A DNA stretch of 64,000 nt. Origin: Chromatiales bacterium. GTDB lineage: Bacteria; Pseudomonadota; Gammaproteobacteria; Steroidobacterales; GCA-2729495. The notes below the pieces were generated by a model. The model was not told the origin of the DNA. It saw nothing but the letters and a program-made list of their open reading frames with translations, and did not search any database. Within the stretch, counting starts at the first letter, position 1, and each line of letters opens with the position of its first letter. Below are positions 1 to 8,141 of this stretch, one piece after another. The translations under genes were made by a program, and so were the position numbers. The DNA lies in contig JACKNI010000001.1 in NCBI GenBank assembly GCA_024234935.1, positions 62,001 through 126,000 of the forward strand. The letters run 5' to 3'.

Positions 1-1
1 G

Positions 2-367
2 AGCCTGCGGTTGGAGTCGCGCGATCTGGTTGACGATGGCCATGGCCCGGGTTATCTCGAGTCCGCTGCCGCAGAGAATGGTTTCAGCAGTTCGACAGCA
101 ACCGGCCTGCCGTTCCAGAACTGGAGTTATGCAAACAGCATCGACCCCGCTGCTGCCTTTGCCGATCTTGCGACCAGCGTCGATCTGAGCATCTTCGGTC
201 GTCTGCAGGCAACGACCGGATCTCCCGAGCAGATCGCCTTCGTCGCCAGGAAGTTGTCCCTGACGGTGGCGACCGCCGTTGTGCCGGCTCCGGCAGGAGG
301 CTTGCTGCTGGCGACCGCCGCCATGACCTTGCTCGCTCGCGTCCGGCGACGCACCGCCCGGGACTGA
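2..367 (+). CDS. PEP-CTERM-type exported protein, C-terminal part (cut by window edge)
   Basis: The reading frame is open to the left edge, so only the last ~121 residues are seen. The C-terminus has the three-part sorting tail of exosortase substrates: a VVPAPAGG motif, a hydrophobic stretch (LLLATAAMTLLA) and an Arg-rich end (RVRRRTARD). Family knowledge says such proteins are exported through Sec, then processed at this tail by an exosortase, often in exopolysaccharide-producing bacteria. The remaining visible part has no motif I recognise. Two more sorting-tail genes follow on the same strand. The true start lies outside the window. Confidence 0.7.
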   Translation, partial: SLRLESRDLVDDGHGPGYLESAAAENGFSSSTATGLPFQNWSYANSIDPAAAFADLATSVDLSIFGRLQATTGSPEQIAFVARKLSLTVATAVVPAPAGGLLLATAAMTLLARVRRRTARD

Positions 368-740
368 CCCATCCAGGGTAGCCTGGTGTCGCCGCATAGC
401 GGCGCGCCGGGGATTCCGTGCGCTGGCAGATGGTTTCGGATGCGAAAATATTCTCCTTCTGAAGCGCGTGCTACCGGCACCGCGCCAGGCTCAAGTTGCC
501 ATATCGATGGTCCTTCAAACTCTTGAGTGCGCAGGAATTATCTTTTCCCATTGGCGTGCTCTCTTATGTAAAAAACAGCGCGCCTGGATCTGTCATGCGC
601 CCGGCGCATAAATAGTTGTACATGTTTGTTGGGCTGTGTTTAGATCTGACCGTGACCGACTAGGCGACGGGGTCCGGAATAATCAAGAGCTGGCTGCCGG
701 GGCGGTCGGCCGATTCAACAAGGTACGTGGGGAAATATCC
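368..740. other. Intergenic region upstream of a sorting-tail gene
   Basis: This 373 bp stretch has no convincing gene. It holds a GC-rich imperfect inverted repeat near 389-410 with no clear T-run, and an AT-rich box at 562-577 that recurs upstream of the next gene of the same type. The promoter and leader of the gene starting at 741 must lie here; I cannot assign a -35/-10 pair with confidence. Confidence 0.5.
562..577 (+). promoter_or_regulatory. Shared upstream box (copy 1)
   Basis: The 16-mer TCTTATGTAAAAAACA occurs here and again, identical, at 1766-1781. Each copy sits upstream of a sorting-tail gene (179 and 127 nt before the start codons). The core TTATGTAA fits the near-palindrome TTAYRTAA, which also occurs before the gene at 51279. 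It may be an operator or activator site; the binding protein is unknown. Confidence 0.4.
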
Positions 741-1526
741 ATGAAGAACGCCGCAAGACTGACCGGATTGCTATGTGCACTGGCTTTACCAGGCGTTGCT
801 TCGGCGATACCGGTCTATGACACTTTTGGCCCGCTCACCGGGGCAAATTTTGGCGGTAGCGGGATACCCAATGATTCCGTGGCGATTTCCTCGCAGTTCT
901 ACGACGGCAACAACCTGATCACGGTCGCGATGAACGCGACGCAGCGCTATTCCAACCCGGTTGTGACCAACAACGGTGCGGGTACTTTCTATGCGGGCAC
1001 AGGCAGCAATACCGGTGGAAACAACGAAAGCACGACGACCGGTGCGCTGTGGAACTGGAACTACTACATCAAGGTTGAGGGCGTGGGCGCCAATCCGCCG
1101 AGCCCGATTCTCACCGACTACGACATCAGTCTCTACTATGATTTCAATCCGGCTTTCGACAATCTCGCCGCATCGACGCTGGGCAAGATCGACGTCACCG
1201 CTGCACTCAAGTGTTACGGCTCCACGGCCAGCATCACCCAGGGTTCCGAGAACCTGATGTTTGGTTACCTTGCCAGTGCCGCAACTTGTCCGGTGCCGGG
1301 TCCAAATTTCGGTACGGCCCTGCTGACGCCTTCGGTCTCGTTCCCGACCTTCAATCCGAATGTTACGGGTGAATACAACTTCTCCATCCGGGTTGCCCGG
1401 GATGGTTGGGGTGTAGAAAACGTGGCCATGGACGTGCAGGTAGTCCCGGTTCCTGCTGCTGTCTGGCTGTTCGGTTCAGCGCTCGGTTTGCTCGGCCTGT
1501 CGCGTCGTCGCCTGGCTGCCGCCTGA
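741..1526 (+). CDS. VPLPA/PEP-CTERM-type exported protein
   Basis: A 261-residue exported protein. I chose the ATG at 741 because it follows GGGGA at SD distance and opens a clear signal peptide (MKNAARLTGLLCALALPGVASA). The middle is rich in Asn, Thr, Gly and aromatic residues and looks like a secreted beta-rich domain; no named domain is recognised. The C-terminus has the sorting tail: VPVPAAVWLFGSALGLLGL followed by SRRRLAAA. It should be anchored or released by an exosortase, which is not in this window. The DNA for the tail and the terminator after it is nearly identical to that of the next gene, although the mature domains look unrelated. Confidence 0.8.
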   Translation: MKNAARLTGLLCALALPGVASAIPVYDTFGPLTGANFGGSGIPNDSVAISSQFYDGNNLITVAMNATQRYSNPVVTNNGAGTFYAGTGSNTGGNNESTTTGALWNWNYYIKVEGVGANPPSPILTDYDISLYYDFNPAFDNLAASTLGKIDVTAALKCYGSTASITQGSENLMFGYLASAATCPVPGPNFGTALLTPSVSFPTFNPNVTGEYNFSIRVARDGWGVENVAMDVQVVPVPAAVWLFGSALGLLGLSRRRLAAA

Positions 1527-1593
1527 CCGGATCCGGCTCCTGATCTGATGCAAGAAACCCCGCCAATTGGCGGGGTTTTTTCTTGTGGGCCAG
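1446..1593 (+). repeat. Direct repeat copy A: sorting tail plus terminator
   Basis: This 148 bp segment covers the last ~27 codons of the first complete sorting-tail gene, its stop codon, the intergenic bases and the terminator. It matches 2436-2584 with about ten substitutions and one indel. Identity continues past the stop codon, including CCGGATCCGGCTCCTGATCT, so selection on protein alone does not explain it. Confidence 0.85.
1555..1584 (+). terminator. Intrinsic terminator
   Basis: Stem CCCCGCC / GGCGGGG (1558-1564 and 1569-1575) with an AATT loop, followed by six T. It lies 28 nt after the stop codon at 1526 and belongs to the duplicated 3' module. Confidence 0.9.
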
Positions 1594-1765
1594 GGTTTGT
1601 TCTGTTGCGACGCGTTGCGGAGATTGGCCGAAGCTCGTACTGTGGATATCGAATGCGTTGTCTGATCCGGATGCACGGACCCCGAGCAAACCTTAGAAGA
1701 AAGCGGCAGATGCCGTTCCAAGTCCTTGAGTTTTTGTTGAATCCTGTTCTCGATACGACATATCT

Positions 1766-1781
1766 TCTTATGTAAAAAACA
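1766..1781 (+). promoter_or_regulatory. Shared upstream box (copy 2)
   Basis: Identical 16-mer to 562-577 (TCTTATGTAAAAAACA), 127 nt upstream of the GTG start at 1893. The flanks differ, so the box stands out as the conserved part. Confidence 0.4.
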
Positions 1782-1892
1782 CGAATCGGCAAGAATTTCT
1801 TGCGATAGGTCTTGAAATGCTTGCTCAAGGTGCTGTCGCGTGTTTTTATCAGACCAAGTCCAATAACAAAAAAGGACGCCCCGGGGGGTCCA

Positions 1893-2516
1893 GTGAAGAC
1901 AAATTTCCTTCTGGCTACAGCTTTGTTGATTGCCGCAGGGTCTGCAAATGCGGCCTCCGTCTCCTACTACATGAACCAGAGCAATGAAGAGGGAACCTGG
2001 GCCGATGGCGTCAACTATCTGCTGGTGACGATTTCCGACAGTCTTGCGAACCCGGGCGACATTGAGTTCCTGGTTACACCCCTCGCAACCCTGACCAGTA
2101 CGGCGGGGAGTAATTTCGGAATCCAGCGCTTCGGATTTAATACCACCGGCGCAGGCAATGCCCTGACTGCGGCAAACATCATCGACCCGGTGGGTTGGAG
2201 CACAACTAGCGGAAATCTCGATGGTTTTGGTGCCTTTGAGGTCAGTGAGGACGGCACCGGTTCGAATCGCCAGAATCCGCTGTTTTTCCGCATCACCGGC
2301 ATCAGTGGTGACAGCATTTATGACTACGCAGTCAACGGTTCTGGTGGCGCACAAGGCACCTATTTCTTTGCTGCCCACGTGGCTGGCATGACCGTCGGTC
2401 CGGGTAGTGCCTTTTTTGGTGGCAGCACCGTCGTGCCGGTTCCCGCTGCTGCCTGGCTGTTCGGTTCAGCGCTCGGTTTGCTTGGCCTGTCGCGACGCCG
2501 CCTGGCTGCCGCCTGA
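1893..2516 (+). CDS. VPLPA/PEP-CTERM-type exported protein
   Basis: A 207-residue exported protein. The GTG at 1893 is preferred because a G-rich SD precedes it and a clean signal peptide follows (VKTNFLLATALLIAAGSANA). The mature part has motifs such as GDIEFLVTPLATL and DSIYDYAVNGSGG, and I do not recognise a family. The tail VPVPAAAWLFGSALGLLGL with SRRRLAAA is the same sorting signal as in the preceding gene, at near-identical DNA. It is probably its own transcription unit, since terminators flank it. Confidence 0.8.
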   Translation: MKTNFLLATALLIAAGSANAASVSYYMNQSNEEGTWADGVNYLLVTISDSLANPGDIEFLVTPLATLTSTAGSNFGIQRFGFNTTGAGNALTAANIIDPVGWSTTSGNLDGFGAFEVSEDGTGSNRQNPLFFRITGISGDSIYDYAVNGSGGAQGTYFFAAHVAGMTVGPGSAFFGGSTVVPVPAAAWLFGSALGLLGLSRRRLAAA

Positions 2517-2584
2517 CCGGATCCGGCTCCTGATCTGATACAAGAAACCCCGCCGGTTGGCGGGGTTCTTCTTTGGTGGGCCAG
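2436..2584 (+). repeat. Direct repeat copy B: sorting tail plus terminator
   Basis: Second copy of the module at 1446-1593, offset by 990-991 bp. It encodes the sorting tail, the stop, the same downstream bases and a GC hairpin. The loop changed from AATT to GGTT. Confidence 0.85.
2545..2574. terminator. Bidirectional intrinsic terminator
   Basis: Stem CCCCGCC / GGCGGGG (2548-2554 and 2559-2565), T-rich on the right and A-rich on the left. It can end the sorting-tail gene on the plus strand and aceE, whose stop lies at 2595, on the minus strand. Confidence 0.85.
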
Positions 2585-2594
2585 TTACCCTCTG

Positions 2595-5288
2595 TCAGCT
2601 TCGCATTGTTGCCGGCCCTGCGCTGGCGGGATCCGGCTTGTGCCGGTCTATTCCCAGCGTTCCGGCGGCTGCACCCAGCTCGGCTGCGGACACGGCACCG
2701 GCGTCGAAGAGCGCAGCGAGCGCCGCCCAGGCAATGTACTCAGCGCTGACTTCAAACCAGTTCCGCAGCTCCGCGCGGGATTCACTGAGCCCATAGCCAT
2801 CGGTACCGAGTACCACGTAAGGACCGGGTACCCAGCTGGCGATACTGAGCGGCAGTGATTTCATGTAGTCGCTGGCCGCGACAAATACGCCTTTCTCGGC
2901 AGCCAGCAGTTCGACGATATACGGTCTTGAGGGCGTGGTGCCGGGGGCGAGGTGATTCTCCCGTTCGACGCGCAGTCCCTCGCGGCACAGCTCGTTGTAG
3001 CTGGTAACGCTCCAGACGTCTGCAGAAACACCGAGCGTTTCCAGCAGTGTCTGCGCGCGCAGAACTTCGGTCATGATCGCTCCGCTGCCAAACAGGTGCG
3101 CCTTGCGTTGTTGGTCGGCGACAGGCATCGCAACCCGGAAACGGTACATGCCGCGAATGATCCCTTCAGCTGCGCCATCGACCATCGGCGGCATGGCGTA
3201 GTTCTCGTTGTGAATCGTGATGTAGTAGAAGACATTCTCCTGCTGCTCATACATCCGGCGTATGCCTTCGCGGATGATTACCGCCAGCTCACTGGCAAAG
3301 GCAGGGTCGTAGCTCAGCAGATTGGGAACGGTGCTGGCGATGACCTGCGAATGTCCGTCCTGGTGCTGCAGTCCTTCGCCATTGAGGGTGGTGCGGCCGG
3401 AGGTGCCACCGAGCAGGAAGCCGCGACAGAGCATGTCGCCACAGCTCCAGATCATGTCGCCGACGCGCTGAAAGCCGAAGATCGAATAGAAGATGTAGAA
3501 AGGAATCGTCGGGACGCCATGAATTGCATAGGCAGTGCCGGCGGCGAGGAACGAGGCCATGGCGCCCGCTTCACAGATACCTTCCTGCAGGATCTGGCCA
3601 TCGGTGGCTTCGCGATAGGGCATCAGTGTCGAGCTGTCGACGGGCCGGTACTTCTGCCCCTCCGAGGAGTAGATGCCGGCCTTTCGGAACAGCGCTTCCA
3701 TGCCGAAGGTGCGAGCCTCGTCCGGTACGATCGGCACGATGTAGCGGCCGAGTTCCGGCTGGTCCATGAGCCTGGAGAGCATGCGTACGAAGGCCATGGT
3801 CGTGGAAAGCGTTCGCTCACCGGAGCCGTTCAGCTGCTCCTGAAACAGCGTCAGCGGCGGGGCAGGCAGGGCAGGGCAGTCGACCTGCCGTTGCGGCCAT
3901 GCACCACCGAGTTCAGTGCGCCGGTTTAGCAGATAGCGGATTTCCTCGCTGTCGACGGGCGGCCGGTAGAAGTCAGCCCGCGCCGCCGCTTCATCGGACA
4001 GCGGGATGCCCAGCCGGCGGGCGGTTTCCTGGCGTTCCTCCAGGGCCAGGTTCTTCTTTTGATGCACGACATTGGAGCCTTCATAGCCCTGCATGCCGTA
4101 GCCCTTGATGGTCTTGATCAGGATGACCGTTGGCCGGCCTTCGCTCTGTATCGCGCGGTTGAAGGCAGCGTAGATCTTGCGCTGGTCATGACCGCCGCGC
4201 TTGATGCAGCGGATCTCCTCGTCAGAGCGCACGCGCATGATGTCGGCGAGGCGCGGATCGTTCTCGACCCAGTGCGCGCGCACTTCCGGGCCGCTGGATA
4301 CCGAGTACATCTGGTAATCGCCATCCACGGCGCGTTCCATGCGCGCCTGCAGTACGCCTTCGTGGTCTATCGCGAACAGCGCATCCCACTCGCCACTCCA
4401 GATCACCTTGATGACATTCCAGTTCGCGCCACGGAAGCTGCGCTCGAGTTCCTGGATGATCTTGCCGTTGCCGCGCACCGGTCCGTCGAGCCGCTGCAGA
4501 TTGCAGTTGACGACCATGATCAGGTTATCGAGGCGCTCGCGTGCAGCGATGTTGATCGTGCCCAGCACTTCCGGTTCGTCGGCCTCGCCATCGCCGATGA
4601 AGTTCCAGACCTTGCCGCCGTTCTTCGGCTTCAGGCCGCGGTTCTCCAGATATTTGGCGAAACGTGCCTGATAGATGCAGCTCGGTGTGGACAGCCCCAT
4701 CGATGCACAGGGTGAAATCCAGAAGTCCGGCATGTTGCGCGGGTGCGGATAGGAGGAGAGGCCGCCGCCCGGCGCCAGTTCGCGCCGGAAATTCATCAGC
4801 TGCTCAACCGACAGCCGGCCCTCCAGCAGCGCCCGTGCATAGATTCCCGGTGAGCAGTGCGCCTGGATGCTGACCAGGTCGCCGCCGTAGTCGGGCCCCT
4901 TGTTGCGGAAGAAGTGCTGAAGGCCCACCTCAAGCATGGTTGCGCCCGAAGCATATGTGCCGATATGGCCACCGACTCCCGCGCCACTGTCGTAGCCGCG
5001 CAGCACCATGGCCATGGCGTTCCAGCGATTGATGTTCTCGATGCGCTGCTCGAGTTCGATATTGCCGGGATAGGCCGGCTGTTCCTCGAGCGGGATCGTA
5101 TTCCGATAGGGGGTATTGAGCGTGGCATCTTCGATGATGACGTTGGCGTTGCTCAGGTAGTCGCGTACCGCGCGGAACAGTGCCTTGGCCCGTTCCGGAC
5201 CTTCGGTTTCCAGTACGGACTCGATGGAATCGATCCACTCCCGCAGCTCATCGTCACCCGGGTCCATATCCGCGCGTCTTACAGCCAT
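2595..5288 (-). CDS. aceE: Pyruvate dehydrogenase E1 component, homodimeric type
   Basis: E1 oxidatively decarboxylates pyruvate with thiamine diphosphate and passes the acetyl group to E2 lipoyl domains. The 897 residues match the usual ~890 of the homodimeric enzyme. The thiamine diphosphate motif is seen as GDGEADE near residue 232, followed by VVNCNLQRLDGP. The ATG at 5288 is chosen over a GTG 15 nt upstream because GGAG precedes it by 9 nt. The E2 and E3 genes (aceF, lpd) are not in the window, so aceE stands apart from its usual partners. A palindrome covers its SD region. nadB ends 40 nt upstream on the same strand. Confidence 0.95.
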   Translation of the reverse strand: MAVRRADMDPGDDELREWIDSIESVLETEGPERAKALFRAVRDYLSNANVIIEDATLNTPYRNTIPLEEQPAYPGNIELEQRIENINRWNAMAMVLRGYDSGAGVGGHIGTYASGATMLEVGLQHFFRNKGPDYGGDLVSIQAHCSPGIYARALLEGRLSVEQLMNFRRELAPGGGLSSYPHPRNMPDFWISPCASMGLSTPSCIYQARFAKYLENRGLKPKNGGKVWNFIGDGEADEPEVLGTINIAARERLDNLIMVVNCNLQRLDGPVRGNGKIIQELERSFRGANWNVIKVIWSGEWDALFAIDHEGVLQARMERAVDGDYQMYSVSSGPEVRAHWVENDPRLADIMRVRSDEEIRCIKRGGHDQRKIYAAFNRAIQSEGRPTVILIKTIKGYGMQGYEGSNVVHQKKNLALEERQETARRLGIPLSDEAAARADFYRPPVDSEEIRYLLNRRTELGGAWPQRQVDCPALPAPPLTLFQEQLNGSGERTLSTTMAFVRMLSRLMDQPELGRYIVPIVPDEARTFGMEALFRKAGIYSSEGQKYRPVDSSTLMPYREATDGQILQEGICEAGAMASFLAAGTAYAIHGVPTIPFYIFYSIFGFQRVGDMIWSCGDMLCRGFLLGGTSGRTTLNGEGLQHQDGHSQVIASTVPNLLSYDPAFASELAVIIREGIRRMYEQQENVFYYITIHNENYAMPPMVDGAAEGIIRGMYRFRVAMPVADQQRKAHLFGSGAIMTEVLRAQTLLETLGVSADVWSVTSYNELCREGLRVERENHLAPGTTPSRPYIVELLAAEKGVFVAASDYMKSLPLSIASWVPGPYVVLGTDGYGLSESRAELRNWFEVSAEYIAWAALAALFDAGAVSAAELGAAAGTLGIDRHKPDPASAGPATMRS

Positions 5289-5297
5289 GTGTACATG

Positions 5298-5315
5298 CTC
5301 CACAGAACTGTGGAG
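5298..5315. promoter_or_regulatory. Inverted repeat over the aceE ribosome-binding region
   Basis: CTCCACAGAACTGTGGAG is two 8-bp perfect arms around AA. The left arm contains the complement of the aceE SD (GGAG). In RNA it could hide the SD; in DNA it could be an operator. It does not look like the PdhR site known from enterics. Confidence 0.35.
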
Positions 5316-5327
5316 AGGATAACCCGA

Positions 5328-6953
5328 TTAGCCGGATGGATGGATGCGTCCAGGGCTCAGAATGGTATCTCGCACTTCGGCATCGGGCAGTGCCTGTGGA
5401 TAATCGAGGTTGCAGTGCAGTCCGCGGCTTTCGTGGCGCGACTGGGCGCTGACGATGGTGAGTTCAGCGATCAGCACCAGGTTGCGCAGTTCGATCAGAT
5501 CGTTGGTCACGCGGAAGTGGCTGTAGAACTCGGCGATTTCACTGCGCAGCAGGTCAACGCGATGGCGTGCGCGCGCCAGCCGCTTGTTGGTGCGTACGAT
5601 GCCTACATAGCTCCACATGAAGCGGCGCAGTTCGTCCCAGTTGTGCGAGACCACCACCTGTTCGTCGGGATCCGTGACCCGGCTTTCGTCCCAGGGCGGG
5701 ATGTCGGGTACGGGCGTCTTGTCACTGCCCAGTTCGCGCAGGATGCGGTCGTGGGCTGCTTCGGCAAATACCAGACATTCGAGCAGCGAATTGCTGGCCA
5801 GGCGGTTCGCCCCGTGGAGGCCGGTGCAGGTGCATTCACCAACCGCAAACAATCCATGCAGATCGGTTGCGGCATCCAGGTCCGTAACGATACCGCCGCA
5901 GGAATAGTGTGCGGCCGGTACCACGGGAATCGGATCACGGGTGATATCGATGCCAAAGCCGAGTAACCGTTGGCGGATGTTCGGGAAATGACGCGTGATC
6001 TCGGCGGCGGGCTTGTGACTGATGTCCAGGTACACGCAGTCAAATCCGCCGCGCTTCATTTCCGCGTCGATTGCCCGGGCCACGATATCGCGTGGCGCGA
6101 GTTCGGCCCGTGGATCATGGTCGGACATGAATTGACGACCATCCGGCAGGCGCAGAACGCCGCCTTCTCCCCGTACCGCTTCCGAAATCAGCAACGACTT
6201 GGCCAGCGGATGGAACAGGCAGGTCGGGTGAAACTGCACAAATTCCATGTTGGCCACACGGCAACCGGCACGCCATGCCATGGCGATGCCGTCGCCCGTG
6301 GACGTGTCGGGGTTCGACGTATACAGGTAGACCTTTGCGGCGCCACCCGTTGCGAGAATCACTGCGCGTGCGGCGATGGCCTCGACCTGTCCCGTATTGC
6401 GGTTCAACGCATAGGCGCCGACGCAGCGGTTGCGTCCCGGCAGACGAAGTTTTTCAGTGGTGATGAGGTCGATTCCGATGCGGTCATCAAGAATCCGGAT
6501 GCCGGCATGTGCCTCTGCGCGGCTTGCCAGGCGGCTGATCACTGCATCACCGGTTGCATCCGTCGTATGCACGACACGGCGGCGTGAGTGGCCACCCTCA
6601 CGTGTGAGATGCAGGTCTTCCGGCCGGCTGTCATCGACGGGCGTGAACTGCACGCCCTGGTCTACCAGCCAATGGATTGCGCGCGGTGCCTTGCCGACGA
6701 CGAAGTCCACGGTTTCGCTTTTGCAGAGACCGGCACCTGCTGCCAGGGTGTCGGCCGCGTGCTCTGCGGTGGAGTCCTCGGGGTCAATGGCGGCCGCGAT
6801 ACCGCCCTGGGCCCAGGCGCTGGAGCTCTCAGCCGAGGGCTTCTTGCGCAGGATACCGACAGACAGGCCGGAGTCTGCCAGGCGCAACGCGGAGGACAGA
6901 CCGCCGAGCCCGCCGCCGATGACGAGTACGTCAAAGTGGATCGCTGAAGTCAT
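5328..6953 (-). CDS. nadB: L-aspartate oxidase
   Basis: NadB oxidises L-aspartate to iminoaspartate with FAD, the first step of de novo NAD synthesis. The 541 residues fit the family. The N-terminus carries the FAD-binding loop (VLVIGGGLGGLSSALRLA), then SSAWAQGGIAAA, typical of the succinate dehydrogenase/fumarate reductase flavoprotein fold; HPTCLFHP and GGIVTDLDA also match. It starts 17 nt after the nadA stop, so nadA-nadB form one operon, and iminoaspartate can pass straight to NadA. nadC is absent here. Confidence 0.95.
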   Translation of the reverse strand: MTSAIHFDVLVIGGGLGGLSSALRLADSGLSVGILRKKPSAESSSAWAQGGIAAAIDPEDSTAEHAADTLAAGAGLCKSETVDFVVGKAPRAIHWLVDQGVQFTPVDDSRPEDLHLTREGGHSRRRVVHTTDATGDAVISRLASRAEAHAGIRILDDRIGIDLITTEKLRLPGRNRCVGAYALNRNTGQVEAIAARAVILATGGAAKVYLYTSNPDTSTGDGIAMAWRAGCRVANMEFVQFHPTCLFHPLAKSLLISEAVRGEGGVLRLPDGRQFMSDHDPRAELAPRDIVARAIDAEMKRGGFDCVYLDISHKPAAEITRHFPNIRQRLLGFGIDITRDPIPVVPAAHYSCGGIVTDLDAATDLHGLFAVGECTCTGLHGANRLASNSLLECLVFAEAAHDRILRELGSDKTPVPDIPPWDESRVTDPDEQVVVSHNWDELRRFMWSYVGIVRTNKRLARARHRVDLLRSEIAEFYSHFRVTNDLIELRNLVLIAELTIVSAQSRHESRGLHCNLDYPQALPDAEVRDTILSPGRIHPSG

Positions 6954-6970
6954 TTGGGCGAGTGCCCGAA

Positions 6971-7981
6971 TCAGTCGCGCGCAGCACTGCGGCCAACGGC
7001 CAGCATGCGGTCAAGTGACAGCTTGGCGCGCTGTGCGATCTCTGCGGGAACGTCAATGGCCGGACTCAAGGTCTCCAGGGCGGCGAGGATGCGGGGCAGG
7101 GTAATGCGCTTCATGTGCGGGCACAGGTTGCAGGGCTGGATGAACTCGATATCGGGAAACTCGACTGCAACATTGCCGGCCATCGAGCACTCGGTGATCA
7201 TTGCGACCTGCTTCGGGTGGACCTTCCCGACGTGGTCGATCATCGCCGAAGTGGATCCGACGTAGTCCGCTTCCTCCAGGACATCTTCCGGACATTCCGG
7301 ATGCGCCATGACATGGATGCCCGGGTGCATGCCGCGGAACTCGCGCAGTTCAGCGCCCGAGAAGCGTTCGTGGACCTCACAGGCACCTTCCCACATGACC
7401 AGCTCGACTTTGGTCTGGCTGGCCACGTATTTTCCGAGAAACTGGTCGGGGATGAAGATCACCTTGTCGACACCCAGCGACTCGACGACCTGTACCGCAT
7501 TGGCCGAGGTACAGCAGATATCCGATTCTGCCTTGACCTCGGCCGACGTATTGACATAAGTCACGACTGGCAGGCCCGGGTGCCTGGCGCGGAGGGCGCG
7601 AACATCGGCACCGGTGATTGACGCGGCGAGAGAGCAACCGGCCTGCAGGTCGGGCAGCAGGACGGTCTTTTCCGGGCTGAGGATCTTGGCCGTCTCCGCC
7701 ATGAAGTGCACGCCGCACATGACGATGATATTGCCCTCGGTGCGCGCCCCGAACTGGGCCAGGCCGAGCGAGTCTCCCGAGTAGTCCGCGACACCGTGAA
7801 AGATCTCCGGCGTCATGTAGTTATGTACAAGAATCAGTGCCTTGCGCTCGCGCTTCAGGTGGTTGATGGCTGAAATCAGCGGTGCATGAACGGACCATTC
7901 CACGTCGGGTATCACTTGACGCACGCGGTCATAGAGGTCGCGGGTTTCGCGCTCGATTTCGGCAGTAAAGGCGGATGTCAT
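6971..7981 (-). CDS. nadA: Quinolinate synthase
   Basis: NadA condenses iminoaspartate with dihydroxyacetone phosphate to quinolinate using an oxygen-sensitive [4Fe-4S] cluster. The 336 residues fit the family. Candidate cluster ligands are Cys116 (QAGCSLA), Cys201 (GACEVH) and Cys284/287 (PCNLCPHM). ILVHNYM and YVNTSAEVKA are typical family segments. It is the first gene of the nadA-nadB unit. Its promoter must lie in the ~100 bp before it, shared with the divergent cyclic-di-GMP gene. Confidence 0.95.
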   Translation of the reverse strand: MTSAFTAEIERETRDLYDRVRQVIPDVEWSVHAPLISAINHLKRERKALILVHNYMTPEIFHGVADYSGDSLGLAQFGARTEGNIIVMCGVHFMAETAKILSPEKTVLLPDLQAGCSLAASITGADVRALRARHPGLPVVTYVNTSAEVKAESDICCTSANAVQVVESLGVDKVIFIPDQFLGKYVASQTKVELVMWEGACEVHERFSGAELREFRGMHPGIHVMAHPECPEDVLEEADYVGSTSAMIDHVGKVHPKQVAMITECSMAGNVAVEFPDIEFIQPCNLCPHMKRITLPRILAALETLSPAIDVPAEIAQRAKLSLDRMLAVGRSAARD

Positions 7982-8141
7982 TCCTTGGTCTCGTCCGTGG
8001 CAGGGGCGCGGATCATGCGCAGAAGCGTGAAGTATAAGGCACCAGCCGGTCTGCGCGATCTGCGAGGGGGGTCACGTCGTTCGAGCCGTGATTTCGTCAG
8101 AATTTCAGCAGGTTGGACGATACAAGGCTGCTGCGGGATTT

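Larger units (their letters stand above)
1527..1892. other. Intergenic region between two sorting-tail genes
   Basis: This 366 bp stretch holds the terminator at 1555-1584 and the shared box at 1766-1781. I see no credible gene in it. The promoter of the gene starting at 1893 should lie near or after the box. Confidence 0.5.

Noticed and set aside
560..610. Sigma-54 (-24/-12) promoter before the first sorting-tail gene
   Set aside because: A GG and GC pair is present but spaced 9 apart instead of 10, and the consensus bases around it are missing. Similar pairs before the other copies are spaced 12.
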